64,000 bases of DNA from Microbacterium sp. W4I20 (GCF_030816505.1 NZ_JAUSYB010000001.1:3782001-3846000), one strand, 5' to 3'; positions 24,211 through 33,427 are shown, counted from the first letter of the stretch. Numbers and translations: made by a program. The notes: generated from the sequence alone by a model not told the origin.

Positions 24211-24633
24211 TCAGGCGCGGGCGTTCTTCGCCAGCAGGTCGCGGATCTCGACGAGCAGCTCGGACTCGGTGGCCGCGGCCGGCTCATCCTCCGGCGCCTC
24301 CGCGCGCGTGCCCTTGCGGGCCTCGACGTGCGCCTTGAAGGTGTTCATCGGCAGCACGAACACGAAGTACACGACCAGCGCGACGGCGAGGAAGCTGATG
24401 ATCGCCGAGAGCAGTTCGCCGAGCGGGAAGGTGACCTTGTCGCCGTAGATGCTCGTGAGCTGAGGGCCGAACTTGCCCGTGGCATCCGCTTTGAAGAAGA
24501 GCGAGACGAGCGGCGTGATGATGCTGGCGACCACCGAGTTCACGATCGCCGTGAACGCACCTCCGATGACGACGGCGACGGCAAGGTCGATGACGTTGCC
24601 TCGCAGGATGAAGTCCTTGAATCCTTTGAGCAT
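24211..24633 (-). CDS. mscL: large-conductance mechanosensitive channel
   Basis: MscL opens under membrane tension to release solutes on osmotic downshock. This 140-residue protein has the N-terminal amphipathic helix MLKGFKDFILRGNVIDLAV, TM1 (VVIGGAFTAIVNSVVASIITP) with the hydrophobic gate, the periplasmic loop, TM2 (IISFLAVALVVYFVFVLPMN), and a C-terminal charged helix ESELLVEIRDLL that bundles the pentamer. Length is normal. It is 27 bases downstream of the FmdB-type gene on the same strand. Confidence 0.95.
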   Translation of the reverse strand: MLKGFKDFILRGNVIDLAVAVVIGGAFTAIVNSVVASIITPLVSLFFKADATGKFGPQLTSIYGDKVTFPLGELLSAIISFLAVALVVYFVFVLPMNTFKAHVEARKGTRAEAPEDEPAAATESELLVEIRDLLAKNARA

Positions 24634-24660
24634 GGGAACCCCCAGATGTTCGTTCTGGCC

Positions 24661-24933
24661 TCAGGAAGAGGCCGGAGTCGATGCGGCCGCCGGCTTGGGG
24701 CTTGTCGTCGACTCCGCCTTCGATGATGCCGAAGCATCCTTGCCACCGCCAGTATTCTGGCGCGAGTCCGTGCGGTAGAAGCCGGAGCCGTTGAAGGTCA
24801 CCCCGATCGATCCGTACTGCTTGCGCAGCGCGCCCCCGCACTCGGGGCACTCGGTGAGCGTGTCGTCGGAGAAGCTCTGCACGATGTCGAACTTGTGTCC
24901 GCACGATGAGCAGGCATAGGCATAGGTGGGCAT
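24661..24933 (-). CDS. FmdB-family zinc-ribbon protein
   Basis: This 90-residue protein begins MPTYAYACSSCGHKFDIVQSF and has two CxxC knuckles (CSSC and CPEC), the zinc ribbon of the FmdB/CxxC_CXXC_SSSS family. It is followed by VTFNGSGFYRTD and a Ser/Ala/Pro-rich disordered tail. Its function is unknown; in this phylum it often stands near mscL and 5-formyl-THF cyclo-ligase, as here. It starts 16 bases after the cyclo-ligase stop. Confidence 0.85.
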   Translation of the reverse strand: MPTYAYACSSCGHKFDIVQSFSDDTLTECPECGGALRKQYGSIGVTFNGSGFYRTDSRQNTGGGKDASASSKAESTTSPKPAAASTPASS

Positions 24934-24949
24934 TCGCGGGTCCTTGCGG

Positions 24950-25546
24950 TCAGCGTCGCGGGGGCGACAGTTCCAGGGTCTGCGACGGGGTGACGACGCC
25001 GTTCACCGGCTGGTCGTGCACCTCCCGCGGCAGGGAGTCGAGTATCTCGGAATCATAGATGACCGCGTACACCGGCGGGCATTTCTCCATCGAGCCGATG
25101 GTCTTGTCGAAGTAGCCGCGGCCCCATCCCATCCGCATCCCCGACCGGTCGACGGCCGCGGCGGGGACGATCATCAGATCGACGTCGTTCACCGCGATCG
25201 GCCCCAGCACCTCGCCGGTCGGCTCGGGCAGGCCGTAGAGGCCCTCCGCGATCTCGTCGTCGGCGGTGGCGACGGCCCAGTCCAGCAGGCCGTCGGCGCG
25301 GGTCACGGGAAGAAGCACGCGGATGCCGCGGCGCACGGCGCGGCTCACGAACTCGCGGGTGCCGGGCTCGGTGGTGGTGGAGAGGAAGCAGGAGATCGAC
25401 CGCACCCCGAGGGAGTCGATCAGGGCGTCGAGGCGCTCGCCGATCGCGGATGCCGCGGCAGCGCGCTGCGAGTCGGAGAGCAGCTGACGTCGTTCGCGGA
25501 GTTCGGCGCGCAGTGCGCGCTTGGCGTGTTCGACGTCGTTCGACAT
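24950..25546 (-). CDS. 5-formyltetrahydrofolate cyclo-ligase
   Basis: This enzyme uses ATP to convert 5-formyl-THF to 5,10-methenyl-THF, returning a dead-end folate to the one-carbon pool. The 198-residue protein begins MSNDVEHAKRALRAELRERR, with the basic N-terminal substrate region. It contains the signature DLMIVPAAAVDRSGMRMGWGRGYFDKTI (about 125-152), where GxGxGYYD-type residues bind ATP. The ATG at 25546 gives the family N-terminus; an upstream ATG at 25570 would reach into the galU promoter. It is divergent from galU. Confidence 0.93.
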   Translation of the reverse strand: MSNDVEHAKRALRAELRERRQLLSDSQRAAAASAIGERLDALIDSLGVRSISCFLSTTTEPGTREFVSRAVRRGIRVLLPVTRADGLLDWAVATADDEIAEGLYGLPEPTGEVLGPIAVNDVDLMIVPAAAVDRSGMRMGWGRGYFDKTIGSMEKCPPVYAVIYDSEILDSLPREVHDQPVNGVVTPSQTLELSPPRR

Positions 25547-25587
25547 GGCTCCGAGTCTACGGCGGAGCACCCCGCTAGGCTGTGAGG

Positions 25588-26475
25588 ATGGGTGAGCACA
25601 CGATCAAGGCCGTCATTCCTGCTGCAGGATTGGGGACGCGGTTCCTGCCGGCGACGAAGGCGATGCCGAAGGAGATGCTCCCGGTCGTCGACAAGCCGGC
25701 GATCCAGTATGTGGTGGAAGAAGCCGCGGACGCCGGGATCGACGACATCCTCGTCATCATCGGGCGCAACAAGAACGCGATCTCGAATCACTTCGACTCG
25801 GTCCCCGAGCTCGAGGTGAAGCTGATGGAGAAGGGTGACGACGGTCGTCTGGCCAGCGTCATGAAGTCGAGCGACCTCGCCGACATCCACTTCGTGCGTC
25901 AGGGCGAGCCCAAGGGCCTCGGCCACGCCGTGCTGCGGGCGCGCACCCACGTCGGCGACAGCTCCTTCGCGGTGCTCCTCGGCGACGACCTGATCGACGA
26001 GCGCGATCCGCTGCTCACCGACATGATCGCCGAGCACGAGCGCTCCGGCGCCGCAGTCATCGCACTGATGGAGGTCGACCCGGCCAGCATCCACATGTAC
26101 GGCGCCGCCGCCGTGGAGACGATCGAAGGATCGGACAATGTCCGCGTGACCGGCCTCGTGGAGAAGCCGGCCCAGGAGGATGCTCCCTCCAACCTCGCGA
26201 TCATCGGCCGCTACGTGCTGCCGGCATCCGTCTTCGAGATCCTGGAGCGCACCGAGCCCGGCAAGGGCGGCGAGATCCAGCTGACCGACGCGCTGCAGGA
26301 GATGGCGGCAGATGCCGACGGCCCCGGCGTGGTCGGCGTCATCTTCCGCGGACGCCGCTACGACACCGGCGACCGCGTCGACTACATCAAGGCGATCGTG
26401 CAGCTGGCATCGGACCGTGAGGACCTCGGTCCGGAGCTGCGTCCCTGGTTGAAGGAGTTCGCGGAACGCCTCTAG
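25588..26475 (+). CDS. galU: UTP-glucose-1-phosphate uridylyltransferase
   Basis: GalU makes UDP-glucose for cell-wall glycans and sugar interconversion. The 295-residue protein has the nucleotidyltransferase signature IPAAGLGTRFLPATKAMPKEMLP (residues 9-31), the sugar/UTP-binding GEPKGLGHAVLRA and GDDLIDE, and the terminal GRRYDTGDRVDYIKA. TAGGCT (25576-25581) ends 6 bases before the ATG at 25588, so the mRNA is probably leaderless; a GTG two codons upstream would overlap that promoter spacing. It is followed by a RimJ-like gene and sepX/glpR, a conserved actinobacterial order. Confidence 0.94.
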   Translation: MGEHTIKAVIPAAGLGTRFLPATKAMPKEMLPVVDKPAIQYVVEEAADAGIDDILVIIGRNKNAISNHFDSVPELEVKLMEKGDDGRLASVMKSSDLADIHFVRQGEPKGLGHAVLRARTHVGDSSFAVLLGDDLIDERDPLLTDMIAEHERSGAAVIALMEVDPASIHMYGAAAVETIEGSDNVRVTGLVEKPAQEDAPSNLAIIGRYVLPASVFEILERTEPGKGGEIQLTDALQEMAADADGPGVVGVIFRGRRYDTGDRVDYIKAIVQLASDREDLGPELRPWLKEFAERL

Positions 26476-26502
26476 GCGACTCTGCGGGCGTCGGGACGAG
26501 TC

Positions 26503-27132
26503 ATGGATCTGGCGGCGGGAATGAGACACGGACCGATCGAGCTCCGGCTCGTGCGCACGAAGGACGCCCGCGCACTGCAGTCGGAACTGCTCGCGAACCG
26601 GTCCTGGCTGCAGCCGTGGGAGGCGACCGTGCCGTACGGCGCGGTGTCGTTCGACATGCGGCTGAGCATCCGGCGGCTGCTGCAGCAGCATCGCGACGGG
26701 GCCGGCTACCCGTTCGTCATGGAATACGACGGAGAGATCGCCGGACAGCTCAATGTCTGGGGCGTCTCGCGCGGCTCCCTGTGCTCGGCGACCATCGGGT
26801 ACTGGGTGAGTGAGCGGTTCGCCGGCCGGGGGATCACTCCGACGGCTGTGGCCCTCGCGACCGATGCCTGCTTCGTCGAGTACGGCCTGCACCGCATGGA
26901 GATCTGCATCCGTCCGGAGAACGCGGCCAGCCTTCGCATCGTGCAGAAGCTGGGCTTCCGCTACGAGGGGCTGCGTCGGCGCTACATCCACATCGACGGC
27001 GACTGGCGTGATCACTACGCCTTCGCGCTGACCCGTGAGGATGTGCCGCAGGGCGTGCTGGCCCGCTGGATCAACGGTCAGGTGCCGCCAGATGCCGCGA
27101 CGGTGCCGCCGTCCGACCGTCTGACGCTCTGA
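26503..27132 (+). CDS. GNAT acetyltransferase, RimJ-like
   Basis: This 209-residue GNAT protein is of the RimJ/RimL type, which N-acetylates protein amino termini or other amines. The acetyl-CoA loop is SERFAGRGITPTAVALATDACF (about 105-126), followed by HRMEICIRPENAASLRIVQKLGFRYEG, the usual motif B with N-A-S. It sits between galU and the SepX/GlpR gene. The natural substrate is unknown. ATG at 26521 is an alternative start. Confidence 0.85.
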   Translation: MDLAAGMRHGPIELRLVRTKDARALQSELLANRSWLQPWEATVPYGAVSFDMRLSIRRLLQQHRDGAGYPFVMEYDGEIAGQLNVWGVSRGSLCSATIGYWVSERFAGRGITPTAVALATDACFVEYGLHRMEICIRPENAASLRIVQKLGFRYEGLRRRYIHIDGDWRDHYAFALTREDVPQGVLARWINGQVPPDAATVPPSDRLTL

Positions 27133-27222
27133 GCGACTGACCGGGGATCCGCCGGACGCGAATGCGTCGCGACACGCTCCGCCTGCGGGGCTCAGCGGCC
27201 CGCAGCGTTTACCGTTGACCCT

Positions 27223-28071
27223 ATGGACGGGCCGGTGCTGAGCGGGGGAGTGATCGTGCTCGTCGCTGTGCTCCTGTGGATGCTCTATCTGCTCCCGTCC
27301 TGGCGCGGCCGCTTCCAGTACAACGCCGCGGAACGCAACGCCGTGCGTCTGAATCAGGCGCTGCGCGTGCTCGCCGAGACGAGCGAGACGCCGAACGAGG
27401 TGCGCTTCGAGTTGAACGCCCGCACCGTACTCGCCCAGCAGAAGCTGGCGAAGCGTGTGCAGGCCGAACGGGAAGCCGCCGAGCTCGAGTCGTTGCGGGA
27501 AGAACTCGCGGCGACGCGCGCCGATCCCGCGGTCCGTCGCGCACGCGCCCGTCGCCGGGTTCGGGCGGTCGCCACCACGGCGCTGATCCTCGGGCTCGTC
27601 GTCGGTGGTCTCGGCATCTGGCAGATTCTCGCTTCGGGGGCGCAGGTATTCGCCTGGACCGGGGGAGCGCTCGTCGTCCTCGCCGGGCTGACACTGCAGC
27701 GGATGGCGTCCGTGGCGCAGCGCGCCGGTCGTCGGCCGCAGGTCGCCGAGGTCCCTGTGCAGGAACGCATCGCTCCCGAGCTGCATGATCAGGGCCGGGC
27801 CACCTGGACACCGCGCCCCCTGCCGGAACCACTGGTGACAGTCGCGGGCTCGCGAGCGCAGACGGCTCGGGCGGAGATCGAAGCTCAGGAAGAACGTCGC
27901 AAGGCGGCAAGGGTCGCCGCGCTCCGTGCGCGCGCAGAGGAGATGTCGGCACCTGCCGCTCCGGCGCAGATCCCGGCAGCCTCTTCGCCTTACGCGCGCA
28001 TGGGCTTCGTCGACGATGCCGAGATCGAAGCGCACGTGCGGGAACTGCTGTCTCGACGGGCTGCCGGTTGA
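27223..28071 (+). CDS. divisome membrane protein SepX/GlpR-like
   Basis: This 282-residue protein has an N-terminal TM helix (residues about 7-26), then PSWRGRFQYNAAERNAVRLNQALRVLAETS, a basic coiled-coil stretch (about 70-110), two more TM helices (about 112-132 and 138-157) and a long disordered Ala/Arg tail with a last block YARMGFVDDAEIEAHVREL. This matches the actinobacterial SepX / GlpR membrane protein, which binds the gephyrin-like Glp protein or SepF at the division site. The galU-rimJ neighbourhood is diagnostic, but the glp (moeA-like) gene that often lies between them is absent. A TACCGT box 7 bases before the ATG suggests a leaderless mRNA. Confidence 0.75.
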   Translation: MDGPVLSGGVIVLVAVLLWMLYLLPSWRGRFQYNAAERNAVRLNQALRVLAETSETPNEVRFELNARTVLAQQKLAKRVQAEREAAELESLREELAATRADPAVRRARARRRVRAVATTALILGLVVGGLGIWQILASGAQVFAWTGGALVVLAGLTLQRMASVAQRAGRRPQVAEVPVQERIAPELHDQGRATWTPRPLPEPLVTVAGSRAQTARAEIEAQEERRKAARVAALRARAEEMSAPAAPAQIPAASSPYARMGFVDDAEIEAHVRELLSRRAAG

Positions 28072-28123
28072 TCGATCGCGACGCGAGCGGCTCTCACGTC
28101 GTGATAGCGTAGAAGTCGTTCAC

Positions 28124-28196
28124 GGGCCTATGGCGCAGTTGGTAGCGCGCCTCGTTCGCATCGAGGAGGTCAGGGGTTCGAATCCCCTTAGGTCCA
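28124..28196 (+). tRNA. tRNA-Ala (CGC)
   Basis: A 73-nt cloverleaf has acceptor GGGCCTA / TAGGTCC (one G-U pair), D-arm GCGC...GCGC, anticodon stem CCTCG/CGAGG with loop TTCGCAT (anticodon CGC), and T-arm AGGGG-TTCGAAT-CCCCT. CCA is not encoded. TAGCGT at 28105 is the likely -10 box. Confidence 0.95.
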
Positions 28197-28204
28197 CAGA
28201 ACAG

Positions 28205-28248
28205 ACGGCCGATCAGACATGAGAGATCATGACTGATCGGCCGTTTTT
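28205..28248 (+). terminator. intrinsic terminator after tRNA-Ala
   Basis: A 12-bp perfect stem ACGGCCGATCAG / CTGATCGGCCGT with a 16-base loop is followed by TTTTT. The following 154 bases up to mmsA hold no gene. Confidence 0.85.
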
Positions 28249-28402
28249 GACGTTCTCCCGTCCTGGATCGGCCGCGATGGCGACCTCGACGCGATCTGCC
28301 TCAATGTCGGTGGTTCACGAAGATCTCCGACGTTCTGGCACCGTTCCGGCCGGCGTCGGCTTGCTTCAATGGTCTCAACCGTCCCCGACCTCGAGGTGAA
28401 TC

Positions 28403-29968
28403 GTGACCATTGCCGCCCCATCCGCCGTCGAAGCCGCACACTCCTCCGCCCCGGTGATCGCGCACTGGATCGACGGCGCCCTGCGCCCCTCGGACTCGGG
28501 TCGGACCGCCCCGGTCTTCAATCCGGCCTCGGGCGCGGTGCAGGCGCATGTCGCGCTCGCCGACCAGGCCGAGATCGATGAGGCGATCGCCTCGGCGGAT
28601 GCCGGCTTCCGAATCTGGTCCGGGTACTCGATCGCGAAGCGGCAGTCGGTGCTGTTCGCGTTCCGGGAGATCCTGAACGCGCGCAAGCGCGAGCTCGCCG
28701 AGTTGATCACGTCGGAGCACGGCAAGGTGGTCTCCGACGCGATGGGTGAGATCCTCCGCGGCCAGGAGGTCGTCGAGCTCGCGACCGGGTTCCCGCATTT
28801 CATCAAGGGCGCGTTCAGCGAGAACGCCTCCTCCGGCATCGACGTCTACTCGCTCAAGCAGCCGCTCGGGGTGGTCGGCGTCATTTCGCCCTTCAACTTC
28901 CCGGTCATGGTGCCGCTGTGGTTCGTGCCGATCGCGATCGCGGCCGGCAACGCCGTGGTGCTGAAGCCGAGCGAGAAGGATCCGTCCGCCGCCCTCTGGT
29001 TGGCGAAGGTGTGGCAGGAGGCGGGGCTTCCGGACGGCGTCTTCACCGTCCTGCAGGGTGACAAGCTCGCGGTCGACGGGCTGCTCGAGTCACCGGTGGT
29101 GCAGTCGATCTCGTTCGTGGGGTCGACCCCGATCGCGCAGTACATCTACGAGACGGCATCGAAGAACGGCAAGCGCGTGCAGGCGCTGGGCGGCGCGAAG
29201 AATCACATGCTGGTGCTGCCGGATGCCGACCTCGACCTGGTCGCCGACAACGCCGTGAACGCGGGATTCGGCGCCGCGGGGGAGCGCTGCATGGCGATCT
29301 CGGTTGTCCTCGCGGTCGAGCCCGTCGCCGACGACCTGATCGCGAAGATCAGCGACCGTATCGCGGCACTGAAGATCGGCGACGGCGCGGGCGTCGACGG
29401 CGTCGAGCCCGACATGGGGCCGCTCATCACCGACGTGCACCGCGACAAGGTCTCGTCCTACGTCGACATCGCCGAAGCGGACGGTGCCACCATCGTCGTC
29501 GACGGTCGAGGCTTCACGGTCGACGGCCACGAAGACGGCTTCTTCTTCGGTCCGACCCTGATCGACGGCCTTCCCACCACCTCCCGCGCGTACACCGAGG
29601 AGATCTTCGGCCCGGTGCTCTCGGTCGTCCGCGTCGCCTCGTACGACGAGGGTCTCGCCCTGATCAACTCGGGTGAGTTCGGCAACGGCACCGCGATCTT
29701 CACGAACGACGGTGGTGCGGCCCGTCGCTTCCAGAACGAGGTGCAGGTGGGCATGATCGGCATCAACGTGCCGATCCCCGTGCCCGTCGCCTACCACTCG
29801 TTCGGCGGCTGGAAGAAGTCGCTGTTCGGCGACGCGAAGGCATACGGCGTGCACGGCTTCGACTTCTTCACGCGCGAGAAGGCCGTCACCAGCCGCTGGA
29901 TCGACCCCGCCTCCCGCAACGACTCCGCGCACGGCGGCATCAACCTCGGATTCCCGCAGAACAGCTGA
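28403..29968 (+). CDS. mmsA: methylmalonate-semialdehyde dehydrogenase (CoA-acylating)
   Basis: MmsA oxidises methylmalonate or malonate semialdehyde to propionyl- or acetyl-CoA with NAD and CoA, in valine, beta-alanine or inositol catabolism. The 521-residue protein has the aldehyde dehydrogenase fold with GVISPFNFPVMVPLWFVPIAIAAGN, SFVGSTPIA, the Glu-less ALGGAKNHMLVLPDA typical of MmsA, and the catalytic Cys in GERCMAISVV. The GTG start is preceded by GAGG. With the divergent PucR regulator and the aminotransferase beyond it, beta-alanine to malonate semialdehyde to acetyl-CoA is the likely route. Confidence 0.93.
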   Translation: MTIAAPSAVEAAHSSAPVIAHWIDGALRPSDSGRTAPVFNPASGAVQAHVALADQAEIDEAIASADAGFRIWSGYSIAKRQSVLFAFREILNARKRELAELITSEHGKVVSDAMGEILRGQEVVELATGFPHFIKGAFSENASSGIDVYSLKQPLGVVGVISPFNFPVMVPLWFVPIAIAAGNAVVLKPSEKDPSAALWLAKVWQEAGLPDGVFTVLQGDKLAVDGLLESPVVQSISFVGSTPIAQYIYETASKNGKRVQALGGAKNHMLVLPDADLDLVADNAVNAGFGAAGERCMAISVVLAVEPVADDLIAKISDRIAALKIGDGAGVDGVEPDMGPLITDVHRDKVSSYVDIAEADGATIVVDGRGFTVDGHEDGFFFGPTLIDGLPTTSRAYTEEIFGPVLSVVRVASYDEGLALINSGEFGNGTAIFTNDGGAARRFQNEVQVGMIGINVPIPVPVAYHSFGGWKKSLFGDAKAYGVHGFDFFTREKAVTSRWIDPASRNDSAHGGINLGFPQNS

Positions 29969-29988
29969 GACCGCGCTTCCTGCTGCGG

Positions 29989-31533
29989 TCAGACGCGAGT
30001 CAGCTGCAGCGCTCCCCAGAGCTCGCTGCGGGCGGCGAAGGTGTCGAGATCCATACCCAGAAGGCCGGCGGCGGCATCGACTCGCGCCCGCAGGGTGTGG
30101 CGATGGATGCCGAGGGCCTTGGCCGTGGGATCCCACGCGCCGTTGTGCTCGAGCCAGACCTCGAGCGTGCGGCGAAGGCCGGCCGGAGCCTGGGGGTGCT
30201 GCAGAGGCAGCAGCATCCGCAGGGCGATGTCGTGCGCACCGGTGTGCTCGAGATGGCCGATCAGCCCGCCGAGCGCGACATCGTCGAACTCCACGATCTG
30301 CTGCTCGGGCGTCGCGCGCGCTAGCGCCCGCTCGGATTCGGTCGATGCCTCGGCGAAGCGCTCCCATGTGGCGGCGGCGGAGAATCCGGCGCGGGCGCCC
30401 TGACGACCCAGCACGGCGAGCAACTCGGTGCGGTCGCTGTCCGGGGTCACCGTCACGATGCGCTCGCTGCGCTCGGCGAAGAACAGCGTCTCTCGGCCGT
30501 CGGCCGCCAGCAGTTCGAGCGCCGCTCGCAGGGTCTGCGCCGTCCCCTCGTCGTGCGCCGGGAGGGCGACGCTCCCGACGCGTAACGGTTCCGCGGGGAG
30601 GGGACCCCAGAGGTGCTCGACCGTGCGCTGGGCGACCTCGGTCATCCCCGCCGTCAGCAGTTCCAGTACACCGGAGCGCAAGCGCCTTCGCGCATCGTCG
30701 AGTGTGCGGCTCTGCTCGAGCGCGATGCTTGCCAGTGCGATGACCGCGTCGACGAGGTCGGCGCGTGCGCGATCGAGTGCGCCCGTTCCCGTGCCGACCG
30801 CCAGTATGCCGCGCAGGTCTCCGCGCTGGCCGAGGGTCTGCAGAGTGACCTCGCCGACGGTGCCTCCGACCCCGGCGCCGGCGATGCTCAGGCGCACGGC
30901 CGCGGCCCGCCCGCGCGCGAGCATATCCGTCACGGCCTCCGCGATCTCGGGGGCGAGGGCCGGCGGGATCGCGCGCTGCGTCGGCACCTGCATCCGAGCG
31001 CCGGAGGCGTCGAACAGCGCCACCCAGCAGTCCAGGTTGCGTTCCAGCTCGCGCAGGATCTCGGTGAGGCCGTCGGGACGGAGCGCGGCACGTGCGACTG
31101 AGCGCTGCGCTGCGAGTGACTGCTCCAGCATCCGGCGATCGTCTTCGGCGACCGCATCGGAGACGAAGCGGATGATGCCCATGAACGGGGTGTCCCGAGG
31201 GATCTCGAGAAGCGGCAGCCCGCTCGCGGTCGCGGCACCGATCAGCTCGTCGGGGATGGCGTCGTGCACGATGCCGGTCGCGAAGCCGAGCGCGAGCACA
31301 CCGTGGTCGACGAGTCTCTGCGCGTATGGCCCGGCGAGTGCGGGGGTGGGGCCGGCGAACTGCCCGCCGTCTGTCAGGAGCAGACCGCCGGAACCGAGCC
31401 ACGGCGTGGGGTCGGGCAGGTCCGAGCTGTGCGCCCAGAGCACGGCCGTGTCGCGGAGCGCGTCGTCGACCCCACTGACCGGGCGCAGGTCGAAGCGCGA
31501 TTCGTTCAGCAGGGCGCGGAGAGTGGCAGGCAT
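29989..31533 (-). CDS. PucR-family transcriptional regulator
   Basis: This 514-residue protein has an N-terminal purine-catabolism-regulator (PucR-1) domain (residues 1-125), a GAF-like/GGDEF-related middle and the C-terminal PucR helix-turn-helix GIHRHTLRARVDAAAGLLGMDL (about 480-501). It lies between mmsA (convergent) and the class III aminotransferase (divergent, 128-base gap). PucR proteins in this setting usually activate the adjacent amine or amino-acid catabolic genes. The effector is unknown. Confidence 0.88.
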   Translation of the reverse strand: MPATLRALLNESRFDLRPVSGVDDALRDTAVLWAHSSDLPDPTPWLGSGGLLLTDGGQFAGPTPALAGPYAQRLVDHGVLALGFATGIVHDAIPDELIGAATASGLPLLEIPRDTPFMGIIRFVSDAVAEDDRRMLEQSLAAQRSVARAALRPDGLTEILRELERNLDCWVALFDASGARMQVPTQRAIPPALAPEIAEAVTDMLARGRAAAVRLSIAGAGVGGTVGEVTLQTLGQRGDLRGILAVGTGTGALDRARADLVDAVIALASIALEQSRTLDDARRRLRSGVLELLTAGMTEVAQRTVEHLWGPLPAEPLRVGSVALPAHDEGTAQTLRAALELLAADGRETLFFAERSERIVTVTPDSDRTELLAVLGRQGARAGFSAAATWERFAEASTESERALARATPEQQIVEFDDVALGGLIGHLEHTGAHDIALRMLLPLQHPQAPAGLRRTLEVWLEHNGAWDPTAKALGIHRHTLRARVDAAAGLLGMDLDTFAARSELWGALQLTRV

Positions 31534-31661
31534 TCCCGCATCCTGTCGGATGCCGTTCTGTCCGTCAACCGCAGGGTCGATCGACGGATTGGCGCTCAGT
31601 GGTTATACGCTTGGTTGAGAGAATCAGGATGCTGCCACCGCCCCGGATCCGGAGGATGTCC

Positions 31662-32993
31662 ATGTCGTTCCCCTCGCCCGCCGCCGCTTCGACGCTCAGC
31701 AACGCCGACGTGTCGAACGCCGACCGTTCGCGCGTGTTCCACTCCTGGTCGGCCCAGGGCTCGCTCAACCCGCTGCCGCTCGCGGGCGGCGAGGGCACGA
31801 CGGTGTGGGATGCCGACGGCAACCGCTACCTCGACTTCTCGAGTCAGCTCGTCAACGTGAACATCGGCCACCAGCATCCGAAGGTCGTCGCGGCGATCCA
31901 GGCGCAGGCGGAGGTGCTCACCACCGTCGCACCGGCCCATGCGAACGCGGTGCGCGCCGAGGCCGCGCAGCTCATCGTCGACATCGCGCCCGAGGGCTTC
32001 GAGAAGGTGTTCTTCACGAACGGCGGCGCCGACGCCATCGAGAATGCGATCCGCATGGCGCGGCTCTTCACCGGCCGTGACAAGATCCTCTCCACCTATC
32101 GCTCCTACCACGGCAACACGGGAGCCGCAGTGGTCGCGACCGGTGACTGGCGCCGCCTGCCGAACGAGTACTCCCGCGGACACGTGCACTTCTTCGGACC
32201 GTACCTGTATCGCTCCGAGTTCTGGGCGACGACGCCCGAGGAGGAATCGGCCCGCGCGCTGCATCACCTCGAGCGTGTCGTGCAGTCCGAAGGACCGGAC
32301 GGCATCGCCGCGATCCTGCTCGAGACCATCCCCGGCACGGCCGGCATCCTGACGCCACCTCCCGGATACCTGGCGGGCGTCCGCGAGATCGCCGACCGCT
32401 ACGGCATCCTGCTCATCCTCGACGAAGTGATGGCCGGCTTCGGCCGCTCCGGCGAATGGCTCGCACTCGACGCCTTCGGCGTGCGGCCCGACCTCATCAC
32501 CTTCGCGAAGGGCGTGAACTCCGGATATGTGCCGATCGGCGGGGTGATCATCCCCGGCGAGATCGCGCACCACTTCGACGACCGCGTCTTCCCCGGCGGA
32601 CTCACCTACTCCGGCCACCCGCTGGCAGCGGCGAGTGTCGTCGCGACGATCACCGCCATGCGCGAGGAGGGGATCGTCGACAACGCCCGGCGCATCGGCG
32701 CCGAGGTCATCGGCCCGCGTCTCGAAAAACTCGCCTCGCGTCATGAGCTCATCGGCGAGGTGCGCGGGAGCGGTGTGTTCTGGGCCGTCGAGCTCGTCGA
32801 AGACCGCGACACTCGGGCGCCGCTCGCCGCCTCCTCGATCGGGGCGCTGAAGAGCGACCTGCTGTCGCGCGGACTGCTGCCGTTCTTCGCGGACAATCGC
32901 CTGCATGTCGTGCCGCCGTGTGTGATCACCGCCGAGGAGGCGACGCGCGGGCTCGACCTCATCGACGAAGCACTGGCGGCTTTCCGGCGTTAG
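31662..32993 (+). CDS. class III omega-aminotransferase
   Basis: This 443-residue PLP enzyme has the ornithine/omega-aminotransferase layout: TVWDADGNRYLDFSSQLVNVNIGH at about 33-56, FFTNGGADAIENAIRMAR, ILDEVMAGFGRSGEW and the PLP lysine in TFAKGVNSGYVPIGGV. The start at 31662 is best placed, 6 bases after GGAGG; the ATG two codons before it lies on top of the site. With divergent PucR and mmsA next to it, a beta-alanine, taurine or similar omega-amino acid is the likely amino donor and pyruvate the acceptor. Substrate specificity is inferred. Confidence 0.88.
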   Translation: MSFPSPAAASTLSNADVSNADRSRVFHSWSAQGSLNPLPLAGGEGTTVWDADGNRYLDFSSQLVNVNIGHQHPKVVAAIQAQAEVLTTVAPAHANAVRAEAAQLIVDIAPEGFEKVFFTNGGADAIENAIRMARLFTGRDKILSTYRSYHGNTGAAVVATGDWRRLPNEYSRGHVHFFGPYLYRSEFWATTPEEESARALHHLERVVQSEGPDGIAAILLETIPGTAGILTPPPGYLAGVREIADRYGILLILDEVMAGFGRSGEWLALDAFGVRPDLITFAKGVNSGYVPIGGVIIPGEIAHHFDDRVFPGGLTYSGHPLAAASVVATITAMREEGIVDNARRIGAEVIGPRLEKLASRHELIGEVRGSGVFWAVELVEDRDTRAPLAASSIGALKSDLLSRGLLPFFADNRLHVVPPCVITAEEATRGLDLIDEALAAFRR

Positions 32994-33015
32994 GTGAAGT
33001 CGATCGGGTTCGTGC

Positions 33016-33427
33016 TCACCCCCAGAACAGGTCTTCCGCCCGCTGGTCCTCGCTGATCAGCCACACCTCGGCGATCCGATCGCCTTCGATCCGGAAGACG
33101 TCGACACCGTGCTGGTCGAGATCGACGGCGCCGTCGCGTCGTGCGGTGAAGCGCACGGTGGTCGAGACGAGGTCGCCGCTCTCCGTCGCCGATTCCGTCA
33201 CGAGCGTGAAGGTGCCTGCACTCCGCTCCATGAATGCACCGAGATGGGCCACGACGGCCGCGGGGCCCACATGGTCGCCCGACAGCGAGTTGGCGCCGGG
33301 CTGATGCCACACCACGTCCGCGGTCAGCGTGCGCGCCAGTGCGTCCATGTCTCCTGCCGCCACTGCGGCGCCGTAGCGTTCCCTGCACGAACCTCTCAAG
33401 GCTTTGCAGGTCTGGGCCGAGTCCCAT
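33016..33427 (-). pseudogene. SnoaL-like (NTF2-fold) protein, apparent +1 frameshift
   Basis: The C-terminal 110 residues (ERYGAAVAAGDMDALARTL...AEVWLISEDQRAEDLFWG) are a clear SnoaL/NTF2-like domain, but that frame has no good start. One base off, an ATG at 33427 gives MGLGPDLQSLERFVQ. Removing one base of the GGG run at 33381-33383 (minus strand) joins the two into a normal 136-residue protein reading SLERFVQERYGAAV. The gene is therefore either frameshifted or carries a sequencing error. SnoaL-like proteins bind small polyketide or steroid-like ligands; the role here is unknown. A TTG at 33399 would be the only in-frame alternative start. Confidence 0.65.

Noticed and set aside
25420..28035. 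Minus-strand open frame of 871 codons across galU, rimJ and sepX
   Set aside because: It spans three well-supported genes on the other strand and has no domain signal.
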